Shown: piece after piece, positions 11,111 through 22,359 of the stretch | How the letters are laid out: each line of letters begins with the position of its first letter | Numbering within the stretch: position 1 is the first letter of the stretch | Assembly (NCBI GenBank): GCA_012845835.1 | Contig: JABAKD010000023.1 | Span: 9,961,840 to 10,025,839, forward strand | Direction: 5' to 3' | Length of the DNA: 64,000 nt | DNA from: Undaria pinnatifida | Lineage: Eukaryota > Sar > Phaeophyceae > Laminariales > Alariaceae | Position numbers and translations under genes: made by a program | The notes under the pieces: generated by a model | What the model was told of the DNA's origin: nothing | The model's database searches: none | Seen by the model: the letters and a program-made list of their open reading frames with translations, nothing else

Positions 11111-11624
11111 TTGTATATACTCTGGATAGATTGGGTGATATTTATGTTGCACATCCATCTCTGTCCGCCACTCCTGGTACAATATCAACATATATCTGTA
11201 GATATTTCCCGTGGGCAGAAGGAAGGGGGATTTCCACCATTCAATATTTTTTGGCCGCCAAAACTGAAAGGAGCTTATTGTACGCGTGGAGATACATATA
11301 GCGGGATGGAGGAGGTGGCGAGGAAGGGAGGGCTGGAGGGAGGTTAGTTTGAACTCGAAAACCACATCAACGGATTGGATGCGATGCACGGATGGTTCGA
11401 AAGGTCCATAGGTGATATCATCAGTCGTGTATTGTTTATCACGCCGGCAGCTTTTCTTTTAGGTGGGGCGGCGGGGTAGGGGGGGGGGGGGGGTGTTTGT
11501 GAGTGTTTGGACGGGGGGTTGGTGCGGCGGCGGGAAAGGTGTGTGTGTGGGTAACCCATTACGTTTTCTGGCTGTATGTAGTCGTGTGGCCATAGATAGG
11601 CCTTCGTATTCAATTTTAGGTGGG
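11111..11624. other. Unassigned sequence with G-rich tract
   Basis: Contains a GGGGTGGGGG-type run around 11,463-11,530. No domain, repeat end or coherent frame is recognised. It sits between the LINE A remnant and an R2 cluster. Confidence 0.3.
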
Positions 11625-11915
11625 GAGACATTCAGACCCGTACCCGGAACTTGGAAATGTTCTGTACACGCCCGTGGCACTTTACCCACGTCATGTTTTG
11701 TACACGCTCGGAGCTTCTGTGAATTTTGTACGCCTGCGCCACAAGACGCGGAATTTCTGGAATTTCTCTACGATTCCCGTACCCGTACCCGGAAGCTTTG
11801 TATGTTTTGTTAGATCCCCATAGCTTTACCCGGAACATTTGTGACTTCTGTAAGATTGTGGCACAATACCCGGGGTACGGGTACGCCTTGTTACAATAAT
11901 ACCCAGGGATCTCTG
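11625..11915 (+). repeat. R2 minisatellite cluster, copy 3
   Basis: Same CCCGGAACTT / GTACGCC / ACCCGGGGTACGGGTAC units as at 2.9 kb, in the same orientation and followed by the same kind of tail (11,916-12,110 and 12,426-12,720). This shows that the minisatellite and tail were copied together. Confidence 0.7.
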
Positions 11916-12109
11916 TATTCATTCAGGTTTTATCCGTAGCCTGCATTGTGCATCATCATGACGTCAAATTTTTTATCAGCCACACAAACCAAACACCGAA
12001 CAGCAGTGCGTGTTACACAACAATAGCACCTGTTATTCATGCTTCTTTTAATTCTAAGGCCTCGTATTATCGAAGAGCACACTTTTCCACCGAAAATATA
12101 GACTTTATA

Positions 12110-12425
12110 TATCCCCCCCCCCCCCCGCCCCCCTCCAAACCCGCTCGCTTTTGATCAAAACCAGGCCCCCCCTTTCCCTTCACAGCTGTCAGATTTTGTC
12201 CCCCTCAGAAACGGGTTTTATAGTTTCCGCGCACAGACTGACTAAAATCATCCTGTTGACCCTGATAGCTACACTGTAGCTGTAAGGGGAGTCGCCGACC
12301 TATATCCTTAATGAGGACACACAACTCGTAATGCGCGCGATCGGAGTATCACACACAGCTTGCAAAGATGAGTTTCGACGAAATCTTCGATCTCACAGCT
12401 GGAGTGTATTTTAATTTTTATAATA
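12110..12425 (+). repeat. R1 repeat, copy 2, inserted in the R2 tail
   Basis: Starts at a poly-C tract preceded by TATATA and ends at CAGCTGGAGTGTATTTT followed by TATAATATATATT. The flanks on both sides continue the R2 tail homologous to 3,341-3,762, so R1 inserted into a TA-rich point of that repeat and is younger than it. Confidence 0.7.
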
Positions 12426-12914
12426 TATATTTTCGATTTAAATTCGATTCGAAGATGATGGAAACATACTAGTAATTTTCGTCATATCGGGAAAACCCAT
12501 ATTATTGCGAATTGTCATTGCTTTTCTGGTCGGAATAATGCACATATCGCCACTATGATGCCATCGATTCTGCTGAAGTCTCTGTGTTATCCGTATCTTC
12601 GCTTCGTTGCCGCGGCACCTGGCTTATCGATGGCAGAGGTGGGCTTTCGACCGCCATTATCTTCTTTGAGGCACCCAAGCCGGGATACTCCGTGGTATAA
12701 ATCTGTTATTGCAGAACTAACTCAAGACGTGACCGCGGCTGTTGCCCCGGTCGTCACTCGTTGAGGTTACCGATTTAACGCGTCGGTGGTGGTTATCGAT
12801 AGCCCTCAAAGGTTCGACGGATTGCTTCGGGGACGTTGGCCAGGTGAGAACATGCCATGCAAATTGGATGAAAAATACTCTACACCAGATCGAACTCCAC
12901 CCCCGTTGCCGCGT
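12426..12914 (+). repeat. R2 composite tail, right half, containing the MITE empty site
   Basis: About 12,480-12,720 aligns by eye with 3,590-3,762 joined to 4,558-4,620: a GGTCGGAATAATGCACATATCGCC block, CGACCGCCATTAT, then the CCGGGATACTCCGTGGTATA type block. At the joint (about 12,666) there is no insertion, so this is the unoccupied paralogous site of the Harbinger-like element. Beyond 12,720 similarity fades. Confidence 0.6.
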
Positions 12915-13180
12915 ACTTACCTGGGTATTACCCGTACCCGGAACTTCTGTAAGTTAGGTAGGACAGTCATTCCCGCACCCGGAAGTTCTGTAAGTTCTGT
13001 ACACAAGTGCCACAAATATGCGGGGTACGGGTACAGTATTTTCATACCTGCCCGGAACCTCTGTAAGTTCTGTACACCCGTGCCGCAATACCTAGGACTT
13101 CTGTGGGCTCTGTAACACTTCCGTACCGTACCCGGAGCTTGTTGGAGCCCTGTAAGACGTTTATACCCGTAGTGCGGGTT
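12915..13180 (+). repeat. R2 minisatellite cluster, copy 4
   Basis: Short cluster of R2 units (ACCCGTACCCGGAACTTCTG). It directly abuts the 3' end of the LINE copy on its right. Confidence 0.7.
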
Positions 13181-13184
13181 GTTT

Positions 13185-14562
13185 TGGTTGTTGTTATTGT
13201 CCTCACATACATGTACTCGCAAAATCAAGTCTGTGGTCACAGGACAGGCTCCAGTCGCTCTGAAGCTGAGGAATACCGCATAAAATAACACCAAGAGACC
13301 AAAAGCGTTGAACGCATATATCACAGCCGACGCAATTCATGCCTCCACCAGAAACAAAAAAATGTGAAATTGAGATTCAGCCTACGGTGTTCCAGGTCCA
13401 TACCGGTGCATATATATGTCGCACTACTTGCGCCTGGCAAAACCGACTACACTGCTCGCCACCCAAGAAAGTCTACCACGTATATCTTGCACATAGTACC
13501 TATCACTACGCATAGGCATGACAGACGTAAATCAGTTCGACAAAAGAAACAAAGCAAAAAAAAAAAGCTATAAGAAAAAAAAAAAAAGACAAGAATGCAA
13601 AAAAAAACGGGAAAGGAATGGAAGGAAAAGAAGAGAGGACAAAAACAAGAAAAGACAAGGCAGAAGAGAAAGCAAAGAAAAGGAAAAAATAAAAAGGCAT
13701 GGACTATAGCAGACCCTAGACACTGACTAAAGACGGCATTACGCTCATAGCGGCTATCAAGTGCATCATGAATGGCACTGGGGATAACGAAACATGGCGA
13801 AGACGTCAGGGCGGTATTACGCTATCTTGTGACGGCTATCGGAAGGCCTACAATTTTCAAGACGGTGATGGCCAGACCCCAGACTTCAGCCTCTTGGGCA
13901 TGGCGCCACTCCCCCCCCCCCCCCCCTTCCCCCCTTCACCCCTGCCCCCTCCCCCCTTCCCCCACCCGCTTGGAGATGCCGACGGTGGATGGCGCTAGCT
14001 TAGCCTTAGCGCGTCGCTCGGCAGCTTTGCGTCTCTCCGTCCCATGCCAATTCCGCATGAACAACTCAGCTCCCTCCTCTTCTCGTCGAAACCATGGGCC
14101 GGCCTTCTGCTCAACCTTTCGCCATCCTTCGAATTGCACTCCAGAGACCGACACATCCTCATTCAGATGAGCCATCCAGCCCTTTTTTTAACCCCCTGAG
14201 TATCCCTTACCCCCAACAAGCTCCATAAATATCACCCTCTGTGGCAGATACCTCCCTCTTATACGTGCTACGAATCCCGCGAACAATATCCTCCGTTTGT
14301 GCACCATCGCCTCGGTGCTCTTGGGGGCTGTCTTGGCACGCGCGTCAGCGTACGATAGAGTGTGGTCATCGCGATTCCGTTTCCGCTATCCGAAGCATCG
14401 GATGAGCATGGAGAGGTGAACCCATCGTACCCTGCCATAGTCATGCTTGTCCGGGCTCCAAGTCATCCTTCCGTAAAGCAGTGTTTCGACCACCTCAGCT
14501 TTCATCCACTGCACCTTTAGCCGTAAGCGCACACCCGGGCGATCATAGATTTTCATCTTGTA
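13185..14562 (-). pseudogene. LINE 3' fragment, family B, copy 1 (RT C-terminus plus 3' UTR)
   Basis: On the minus strand, coding remnants run KMKIYDRPGVRLRLKVQWMK, then KAEVVETLLYGRMTWSPDK (14,386-14,562). After a frame change come RRILFAGFVAR and LPQRV (about 14,230-14,310), then EGWRKVEQKAG and EEGAELFMRNW (13,936-14,175). This is the usual order at the end of LINE RT polyproteins. It is followed by a 3' UTR with a G-rich run (C-run on plus, 13,912-13,965), then a polypyrimidine stretch (13,540-13,690), and ends in an AATAACAACAACC tail next to R2. It is 5'-truncated at 14,562, exactly where an R2 unit begins, and degraded by frame changes. Confidence 0.7.
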
Positions 14563-14740
14563 CCGGATACAGCATGTTGTGTACCCGCCTGGAACTTGTG
14601 TGAGTTCTGTACGCCCGTTCCACAATACGTGGACCTTCGGTAACACTTCCATACCTGTACCCGAAATTTCTGCTGGTTATGTAAGCCTTCCGTGCCCTTA
14701 CCCGGAATCCATGAACCCTACAGAAGATACCGTTGCCTTT
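14563..14740 (+). repeat. R2 minisatellite cluster, copy 5
   Basis: Short R2 cluster abutting the 5'-truncated end of the LINE fragment. The minus frame 14,386-14,652 joins R2-derived and LINE-derived residues and is therefore a chimera, not a gene. Confidence 0.65.
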
Positions 14741-14799
14741 ATTCATGGCTTCTGAGTAAATCTTGCAGATTTTACGGTCTCCCGCACTAGTTGTTTTTT

Positions 14800-15880
14800 G
14801 CGTGGAAGCTCATGAAAGTTTCCGTGTAAGAATCCACCGTGGAAGCAATGGAAGCCTTCATGAAAGAATTTATGGAAGATTGAAATCATGAAAGTTATGA
14901 AAGCTTCGATGGAAAAGAAAACGCAATTTTTTCACTCAAGTCATGAAAGCTTCCGCGAAAGCTTCCAAGAAAGTAGTTTCCACGACAGCTTCAACGGAAG
15001 CAATTTTGGAAGTGCTGAAAACGTCCGCGGAAGTGACGTCCACGGAAGCTTCCACGGAAGCTTCGTCGAAAGCTTCCACGAACGATTGGGGGTTAGGGTT
15101 AGGGTTATGTTTAGGTTCCGTGAAAGGTCCCGCGAAAGTTTCCGTGGAAGCAAGTTTACTCCCGCGAAAGCTTCAGTGAACGCAATTTACTTCCACAAAA
15201 GCTTCCGCGAAAGCTTTCGTGAACGCTTCCGTGTAAGATTCCGCAATAAGTTTCGTTGGAGCAAAATTACTATAGTTTGGAAGTTTCGGTAGAAAGCTTC
15301 CACGGAGGTAACGCCCACGAAAGCTTCCACGAACGCTTCCACGAAGGGTGAGGGGTTAGGGTTAAGGTTAGGTATTGGTTGCGTGAAAGCCTCCGTAAAC
15401 TCTTCCGGGGAAGCAAATATACTTCCGCCAAAGCTTCGGTGAAAGCGATATTCTTCCTCGAAAGCTTCCGTAGACGCAACTATACTACCACAGAAGCTTC
15501 CGTGAAAGTCATTTACTTCCATGACAGCGTCCGTAAAAGCCTCCGTGAAAGCTTTCACGGAAGATTCCACGGAAGCTTCCGTGAAAGTAGGTTTCCTCAG
15601 CAAGAGCTTCCCTGGAATCATCCGTAAAAGCTTCAGTGAAGGAAAATTTACTTCCTCGAAAGCTTCAGTGGACGTTTCCGTGGAATAAACTTTTGTGGAA
15701 GCTTTCACAGAGTCTTCCGTGGGAGTATATGCCGTAGAGGTTTCCGTCAAAGCTTTCACGGAGTCCTCCGTGGGAGTAGCTTCTGTGGAAGCTTCACCGA
15801 CAAAATTCTACGGAAACTTCCACGCTTTTATGCCGTGCAAGTTTCCATGGAAGCTTCCACGCTTCCGTGGAAGCATTTTC
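14800..15880. repeat. AGCTTCC-type degenerate minisatellite with interstitial TTAGGG tracts
   Basis: About 1.1 kb of degenerate 12-18-bp units of the form GAAAGCTTCCRYGGAAGCTT, partly self-complementary. Two short TTAGGG-type blocks interrupt it (GGGTTAGGGTTAGGGTTA at about 15,090-15,107 and a degenerate one at about 15,355-15,375). Open frames on both strands give Ala/Ser/Thr/Lys/Glu low-complexity peptides as expected from the unit. No coding function is supported. Confidence 0.75.
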
Positions 15881-16992
15881 ACCATGAATGCAGAGAGTGC
15901 AGGTAGGCCAGATTCGACGGACAAATAGAATATATTGGTAAAACCTCCGAGAACATACCAGAAAAAGCAAGAGGAACAAAACGAGGCCGCTCGCCCCACT
16001 ACTGGCTGTGCTTTCACCTTACGACAAGGTAAAACAATTTACTACTACTGTAGACTTTGTCCTGGTACGTGTTTTGCTGCACTTGCCATACGACAACCAC
16101 CCCCGGCGTATTGGAAGTATACGTACGCCTATATCGCGTGCTTAACATAGACGTTCCGAAAACGAGACACTGTAAATCACTCACAGGCAAAAAACAAGCG
16201 TACCCAAAAGACAGCGTATGAAAAGGAAGCAAACAAGAATCCGCCGTGTGATCGAGGACTTCGTCGAAACTTCTCTTTGCAGCTGTGTGTGATTGTTCCA
16301 TCGCGCGTGTTGCGTGCCAGACGATAGCGACAAGGATGGATGGAACCGCCTGTCTGAGGGAATGTCGGAAAACGATCTACAAACGTTTGGCGAAATCAAG
16401 CTGCTGGTGGTGTTGCTGCTGCTACTGCTGCTGGTGTCCTGCTGTGCGCCCGCTTCATGCCCCACGTTTAAAGTTGTGGTCCTGCCTACAGACGTGGACG
16501 AATTTTGGCCTTCGTCCCCCGTCGGGCTGGACCCTTGGCCACGGCTGCTACTGCCGTTGGGCTGTTGTTTTGTGCCCCACGGCCCTGTACCGATCGTCGG
16601 TCCCGCACAGTGTGTTGGGTATCTCGATGCGTGAGTTGCTTTGAACTGCTTTATAGATATTCTACGCAGGTTGCCCGCAGGACTTGTACGATGTACTGCA
16701 CAGGGGACGTGGTTTAGGTTTGATGAGTCGTGGTGCCGGGAGGGTGTGAGGGATGGGACGCAGGGGAATCAACTTCGCTTCGAGACAAAACCGGTTCTTC
16801 TTTGAAAATTTCTTATTATTGGCGCTGAGCTATGAGAAGCTCGAGGAGACAAGAAAGGAGGGGTGAGACCATGGGGGTGCGGTGAGGCTCACGGAGTTCG
16901 TTTCCCCAACCATCGCTGCTGTTCTCTTTTCTGGACATTCACCTATGGAACGTACAAGGAACGTTCTGTTAGATATTCCATATTCCTCGTTG
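15881..16992. other. Unassigned sequence with an R1 fragment and a CTG-rich tract
   Basis: An R1 fragment (GTGTGATCGAGGACTTCGTCGAAAC and following) lies on the minus orientation at about 16,246-16,320. A CTG/TGG-rich microsatellite at 16,400-16,445 produces a poly-Leu hydrophobic stretch in a 113-codon plus frame (16,293-16,634). That frame could be read as a signal anchor, but I treat it as simple-sequence effect. Nothing else is recognised. Confidence 0.35.
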
Positions 16993-18170
16993 TTGTTGAT
17001 CTCACATTATCTTGCGTAATCAAGTCCGTGGTCACAGGACAGGCTCCAGTTGCTCTAGAGATGAGGGATACCCCAGGAATAAACACAACAATCCAAGGTG
17101 GTACACGCATGTATCACATCTGATACAATTCACGCCTCCACCAGGAACATTGGAAAGTGAAATCGGGAGCCAGACTACGATGTGCCAGGTCAATACCGGT
17201 CCATACGTCTTGTTACTCACGCCTGGAAAAACCGACTATACCGATTGCCACCCAAGGAAGACTACCACGTATACACTAAACGTAGTACCTATCTCTACGC
17301 ATATTCACGACAGACGCAAGTAAATTGGATAAAATAAACCAAGAAAAGAGAACAACATAAAAGAAAGGAAAGAAAGACAAGAAATCGAAAGAAAAACGAA
17401 AAAAGGAAAAGAAACAAAAGAAAAGACAACAGAAGCAAGAAAAGACAAGACAAGAAGAGGAAGCAAGGACAGGGGAAGAGGAAAAATATGTCATACTAGC
17501 AGACCTTAGGAACTGACTTACAGCGGCATTGGGATCACAGAGGGTGTCAAGTGCATCATCAATGGTCCAGGGGAAAGAAGGTAACATGGCGAAGAAGTCA
17601 GGGCGGTCCTACGTTATCTTGTGACGGGTATTGGAAGGCCCACAACGTTCAAAACGATGATGGCCAGGCCCAGACTTCAGTCTCTTGGGCATGGCGCCCC
17701 CCCTCCCCCCCCCCCCCCGCCTCCTTCCCCCCTTCCCCTCTCGCCCCCTTCCCCCCTTCCTCCGCCCCCCCCCCCTTCCTCCGTCCCCCCCCTTCCCCAT
17801 GCCACATGCCGCTTAGATAGTCCGACGGTGGATGGCCCTGCCGCAGTTTTGCCCTTCGCTCTTCAGCTTTGCGTCTCTCCGTTTCAAGCCAATTCCGCAT
17901 GAACAACTCGGCTTCTTCCTCCACCATCCGAAGCCATCTGCCAGTCAGTCTTCTGAGCAGCCTTTCGCCACCTTTCGAAATTCTTTCCAGAGACCGACAT
18001 ATCCTCTGGGTGCTTAAGGCGGTTAACTCTATTTCTCTTGTCCAGAGGAGGGACGTTCCTTCACCAAGAACCCTCCTGTGGTGTAAGCTACGATTCTCTG
18101 GGCTACCTTCTCCACTCAGAATATCCCGTCTACGAGAATATTTTCGTGGCCAATAGACCAGTACTCTGGC
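16993..18170 (-). pseudogene. LINE 3' fragment, family B, copy 2
   Basis: Paralogue of the 13,185-14,562 fragment on the same strand. It shares the CTGGAGCCTGTCCTGTGACC block and CCGACTATACC block of the 3' UTR, a polypyrimidine stretch (17,340-17,490 on plus as purines), a G-rich run (17,697-17,800) and the coding remnant EEEAELFMRNWLETERRKAE (17,850-17,925). Upstream coding to about 18,150 is broken by several stops. The shared end next to GTTGTTGTTG on plus (CAACAACAAC on the sense strand) marks the LINE 3' terminus and tail. Confidence 0.65.
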
Positions 18171-19455
18171 GCCGGCTATTTTTTCGAATCTATTGCCAGC
18201 TGTACTGACACTCCATTACATAGGGTACAGAACGCCACCACCTTCGCGGTATCCAGGGGTGAAAAGGCCAGTACCCGGATACTCGATACTCGCGAGTTGG
18301 CGGGTACTCGAGCCCAAAATACCCGGCATTTTGCTATTTGTTATTGCACCTGTATGGAGTATTCACAAAGAGAGTTTGTTCTCGCGAGTACACACACGCG
18401 TATTTTTTCTAGTAGGGGTACAAGTGTAGTATGCACTACCTGCGTTATAGCTTCGCGGTGTGTTGTCGTACAGGGATCAGGCAGTTAGCCGTAAGACAGA
18501 ACATTTCTATAGGTACAACCATGTAGTACCACTATGACGACTGGTTCATGGTGACTTGTATGGGAAGCTTGCGAAGCATTTCTGTTGCGACATACTACAA
18601 CAATAGGTATCATTACGTCAAAAACCGCGTGCCAGATAGTATCGCTATTCTGAGGCAACATATTGCAATACCGAGATACAGACCGCAAATACAACACGCA
18701 ACGTCGTGATATGGCCATGCTCACGCGAGAGAGGCGCATTGCTTGCCAATACAGCGGGCAAGGTGACGTGGTCGTCAAGTAATGCCACCGACCGGCAATG
18801 AACACTAAGGGGGGAAGTGTAAATAAGCACACGTTTTAAAGGAACGCTCGATGTTTTATTTCGTTCGGCATGGATAGTAGACATACTTGGATTTTTTTCT
18901 TGAAAGTGCCTGGTTGGTGCAACCCTGGCATGTCCGGGGGTCCCACTTCGACATCGCCTCCGTGCATTACTTGCGCAACGGTCCAATTTTTCTTTGGTTT
19001 CTTGCTCGGCCTTGTTATTTTTGTTCCTGCTCGTTTTGCCAGTTGTTTCTTTACTCTTCAGCTGCTCCCTGCAAATTTGTTTTTTCTGCCAACACGATTT
19101 TGAACTATTTCGCGAGTGTAAGTGTGCCTTTTTGCATTACGTCAAGAGCAGAAGATTGGTCACTTCGGAGCAGCAGCAGCGATCGACGCCCACCGCATGT
19201 TCCACCATGACTCGACAGCACTAACAGCCCGAGCATCAGGCCTGGGCTTGACCTCCACTGGCCCGCAACATGTAAAAGGGGGACACAGAACCTTGCGTAC
19301 AAACCTCGGTAGACCCAAGTACCCCACTCCAAAAGCTACTCAAACTGTAACACTATATTTTTCATTCATAGTGAAATCCACACATGTCATGTCTGTTTTA
19401 TCCCCTTCAATGGGGGATATATACACAGTTTCTGTGCGCAAAACAAGTCTGGACG
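18171..19455. other. Unassigned sequence
   Basis: Contains a short block of ACCCGGATACTCG-type sequence near 18,250-18,330 reminiscent of R2 spacers. Several short frames (for example plus 18,994-19,224, with a Leu-rich start) lack recognisable domains. No gene is called. Confidence 0.3.
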
Positions 19456-19617
19456 TCTTAGTATTAGTCTTAGTCTTAGTGTTAGTCTTAGTGTTAGTCT
19501 TAGTGTCATTCTTAGTCTTAGTCTTAGTGGTTAGTGTTAGTGTAAGTGTTAGTCTTAGTCTTAGTGTAAGTGTCAGTCTTAGTGTTAGTGTTAGTGTTAG
19601 AGTTAGTGTTAGTCCTG
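19456..19617 (+). repeat. TTAGTS hexanucleotide microsatellite
   Basis: About 160 bp of TTAGTC / TTAGTG hexamers with occasional variants. It is telomere-like in form but not the usual TTAGGG or TTTAGGG. It ends directly at an R1 copy. The long frames on both strands (poly Val-Leu and poly Thr-Leu) are repeat artefacts. Confidence 0.85.
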
Positions 19618-19765
19618 TTGACCCTATTATTAGCAGGGGAGTCACCGACCTGCATCCTTCGCGAGGGTACACCCCCCCAACACGCGTGATCGAAGTATCA
19701 CACGCAACGTTCAAAGCTGAGTTTTGATGAAATATTTTTTCGGTCGATCTCACAGCTGAATGAAG
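19618..19765 (+). repeat. R1 repeat, diverged partial copy
   Basis: GTTGACCCTATTATTAGCAGG, GGAGTCACCGACCTGCATCC and CGATCTCACAGCTGAATG match the R1 order with substitutions. The 5' modules with C tracts are missing and are replaced by the TTAGTS microsatellite. Confidence 0.6.
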
Positions 19766-20794
19766 TGGACTTTTCATTAAAAAAAATACATGCGCGTGGG
19801 GAAGTAAACGGAGTTAGATACAAGCAAAGTGTTCTATCTGCTGCGTGCTGAACATAGATGTCCAGTAGTATCATATTTGAGTCCTACAAGTTTTATTTAT
19901 GGTACGTGAATATCGTCTCCCTCTAAAAACGTCGAAAACAATTAGGTGTGTACCATACCGCCGTCTCTTTATTATCTAGCATGAAAAACCTATAACGAAC
20001 AGCAAAAATGATACTCCCGAGTATAACCTAACATATATCACGCCCCTCTGGCATAAACAAATTGTGATATCCTGTTATAACATACATGAAGATATAAAAT
20101 AATTTAAGACCGTCCCCTAGAAAAACATCAATAATATAACACGATGGTGTCACCTGAGCTGTAGACAACACTAACCATTTCGGCACACCTACCGCATAAT
20201 CGAAAACCTATGATTTGCTATCTACGAGCTGGTTCCAGCGAGAGCGGGAACGTTTCAGCTTCAAACTTTTGAGCCAATTTGAAAACGAGATAAAACACGG
20301 AATTTGGCAGGGACTGTCGTCCTTCAGAATCGTACGAAAAACTTCATGTTTTAAATTATAAAGTGAAATTTTGGTGATGATGAAGGTATATGTATTATTG
20401 ATACGTTTCTTACACTGCTTTTTTTGTAAATTCTTCCCCAAAAAGTACTGACCGACGAAAAATTCAAAAATAAAGCAGGCCGTTCTCACGGTGGTTCGTC
20501 TTATCGTCAAGAAAAACTCTGCCAAGAATCGTTTTTCAACTCTTACAAGCCTTGTTGGATCTGCAGTAATTTCCGTGAAAACAAAAAAAAGCACAAAGGT
20601 TTTTCAAAGAGCCCAACTCATTGTTCTAGTACTTTGTTTGGCAGGCGTTTAATTCAACAGCCTTGTACGGCTCGCCAAACGAAACACGTGCCATGGACGT
20701 CTTCTACACCTTGCTGAAACGACCATGTCAATATTTCTAGTGTCAAAGTACTCGTAGTATAAACCGATATATAGACTATCTATGCAGGGTTGGG
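19766..20794. other. AT-rich unassigned sequence
   Basis: AT-rich, with one 128-codon minus frame (20,208-20,594) that has no recognisable motif. No repeat end or RNA gene is seen. Confidence 0.3.
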
Positions 20795-21205
20795 TTCTGT
20801 AGGGTATGCAAAACCATACCGCGGTATGTACCCCGGGTATCACCCTACAAAGAACTTGTCGAAGTTCTGTAGGACATTGATACCCGTACCCGGAACCTCT
20901 GGAAGTTCTGCACGACATTCATACCCGTACCCGGAACTTCTGGAAGTTCTACACGCCAGTGCCACAAAAACCCGGGGTGCGGGTATATCTTTTTTTGAAC
21001 GTACCGGGTATGTGAGGTCTGTACGCCCGTGACACAATACCCGGAACTTCTGCGAGTTCTGAAACACTTCCGTACCCGGAATTTCTGTAAGTTTTGTATC
21101 ATCCCCATACCCTGACCCGGAAACCCTGTGACTTCTGTAAGACTATGGCACCATACCCGGGTACGGGTACACTTTTGTCACAATACCCGGGGAACCCATA
21201 TGCAT
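20795..21205 (+). repeat. R2 minisatellite cluster, copy 6
   Basis: Units ACCCGTACCCGGAACTTCTG with GTGCCACAAAAACCCGGGGT spacers. It is followed at 21,206-21,350 by a tail resembling those after the 2.9- and 11.6-kb copies (ACCGAACACCGAAT block). Confidence 0.7.
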
Positions 21206-21350
21206 TAATTCAGGTTTAATAACCCAAACAGTGTAGCATGCATTTGAATATGTCACATCTGGTCGTTAGTGAATGCAACCGAACACCGAATATACAGCTG
21301 TAGCAGTACGTATCGTATACTTCAGTATGATAGTACGAGGTATAGTCTAC

Positions 21351-22359
21351 TGTGTAAAGCATTTTTTGCCAGGAAAACCAATGAAAATCGTTTGGTTCAA
21401 TCGTATTACTAGTGGACTAGACTAGACCTATAGTCTAGTCTACTATCAATAGTGGTATTTTTTTTAGAATGCCAGCGTCGACCGGTATATACCGGACAAA
21501 AAAAAAAGTGTAGTCTATACGGTAGCGATCGTATATCACATTTAGTGTCGATTGTATTAGTCTTCTTTGAAGTAAGGGTGGGGAACGTCTTGTATGCCCA
21601 ACAGAACGAAACAGAATCACCCACGTATTAATGTTAATAGTGCGGCCACCACCCACCCACCATCCATCGACCACCCAGTGCACCCACCACCTATCAACCA
21701 CGTACTGACCGACCGACCCACAACAGCAGTACAGCAGCAGTACAGTTGTGCAGGTACGGCAGTACACCGGTTCGCGAGGAGCATGTGGTGTAATTCGGAG
21801 TCTAAACGCGTGGAGGTTTTTCGTGTTTTTTTTATACCCGCCGACACCTCGGGGAGCGAGCGAGCCGTCAAGCAACAAGCACCCACGACCCACTACCCAG
21901 CCACCGACCTACCGAACACAGCAGTACAACAGCAGCACATCATTGAATACCGAACGGCAGTTCAGCAACGCAGCGGCACTGCAGCAGCAAGCAGCACAGC
22001 ACAACTGGAACGCGAGGAGCTGGGTAGGAATTTCCCCTTTCTTGCCATTTTCTGCCTGACCGAGTAAGAGAGCAAGCCCTTGCCATAGACTTTGCACGCC
22101 CCACGCTCGCCGAGTTGGGAACCGTCGGTCGTTGTGTCGCCGGGGACACGGACGAGTTACGTGTGAGGTAGGCGTGGCACGGGCGCGCGATCGCTGGGGG
22201 GCGGGTGCCGATCGGTAAAACGGGTTGTGCGATATGAATATTGTACTGATTCAACGAAGCGGGATGTTTTTAAAGACCTTAAAGCAGACGACGACTAATA
22301 CTATCGACTAAATACCACGACGACGTTAACGTCTCACGAGGTATATATATTAAAAAATG
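21351..22359. other. Unassigned region with CCA/CAG-rich simple sequence
   Basis: Two similar CCACC/CAGCAG-rich patches (about 21,645-21,760 and 21,865-22,010) give open frames on both strands (plus 157 codons, minus 152 codons) of low complexity. They may be a local duplication. No gene is called. Confidence 0.3.

Noticed and set aside
13518-13709. Lys-rich 63-codon frame
   Set aside because: Translation of the purine-rich strand of the LINE 3' UTR.
14888-15759. Frames rich in Lys-Ala-Ser-Thr-Glu over the AGCTTCC minisatellite
   Set aside because: Open on both strands because of the repeat composition; low complexity.
16293-16634. 113-codon plus frame with a poly-Leu signal-like segment
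   Set aside because: The hydrophobic stretch comes from a CTG microsatellite; no other support.
19122-19777. 201- and 145-codon frames with Val-Leu or Thr-Leu repeats
   Set aside because: Direct translation of the TTAGTS microsatellite on both strands; no coding evidence.
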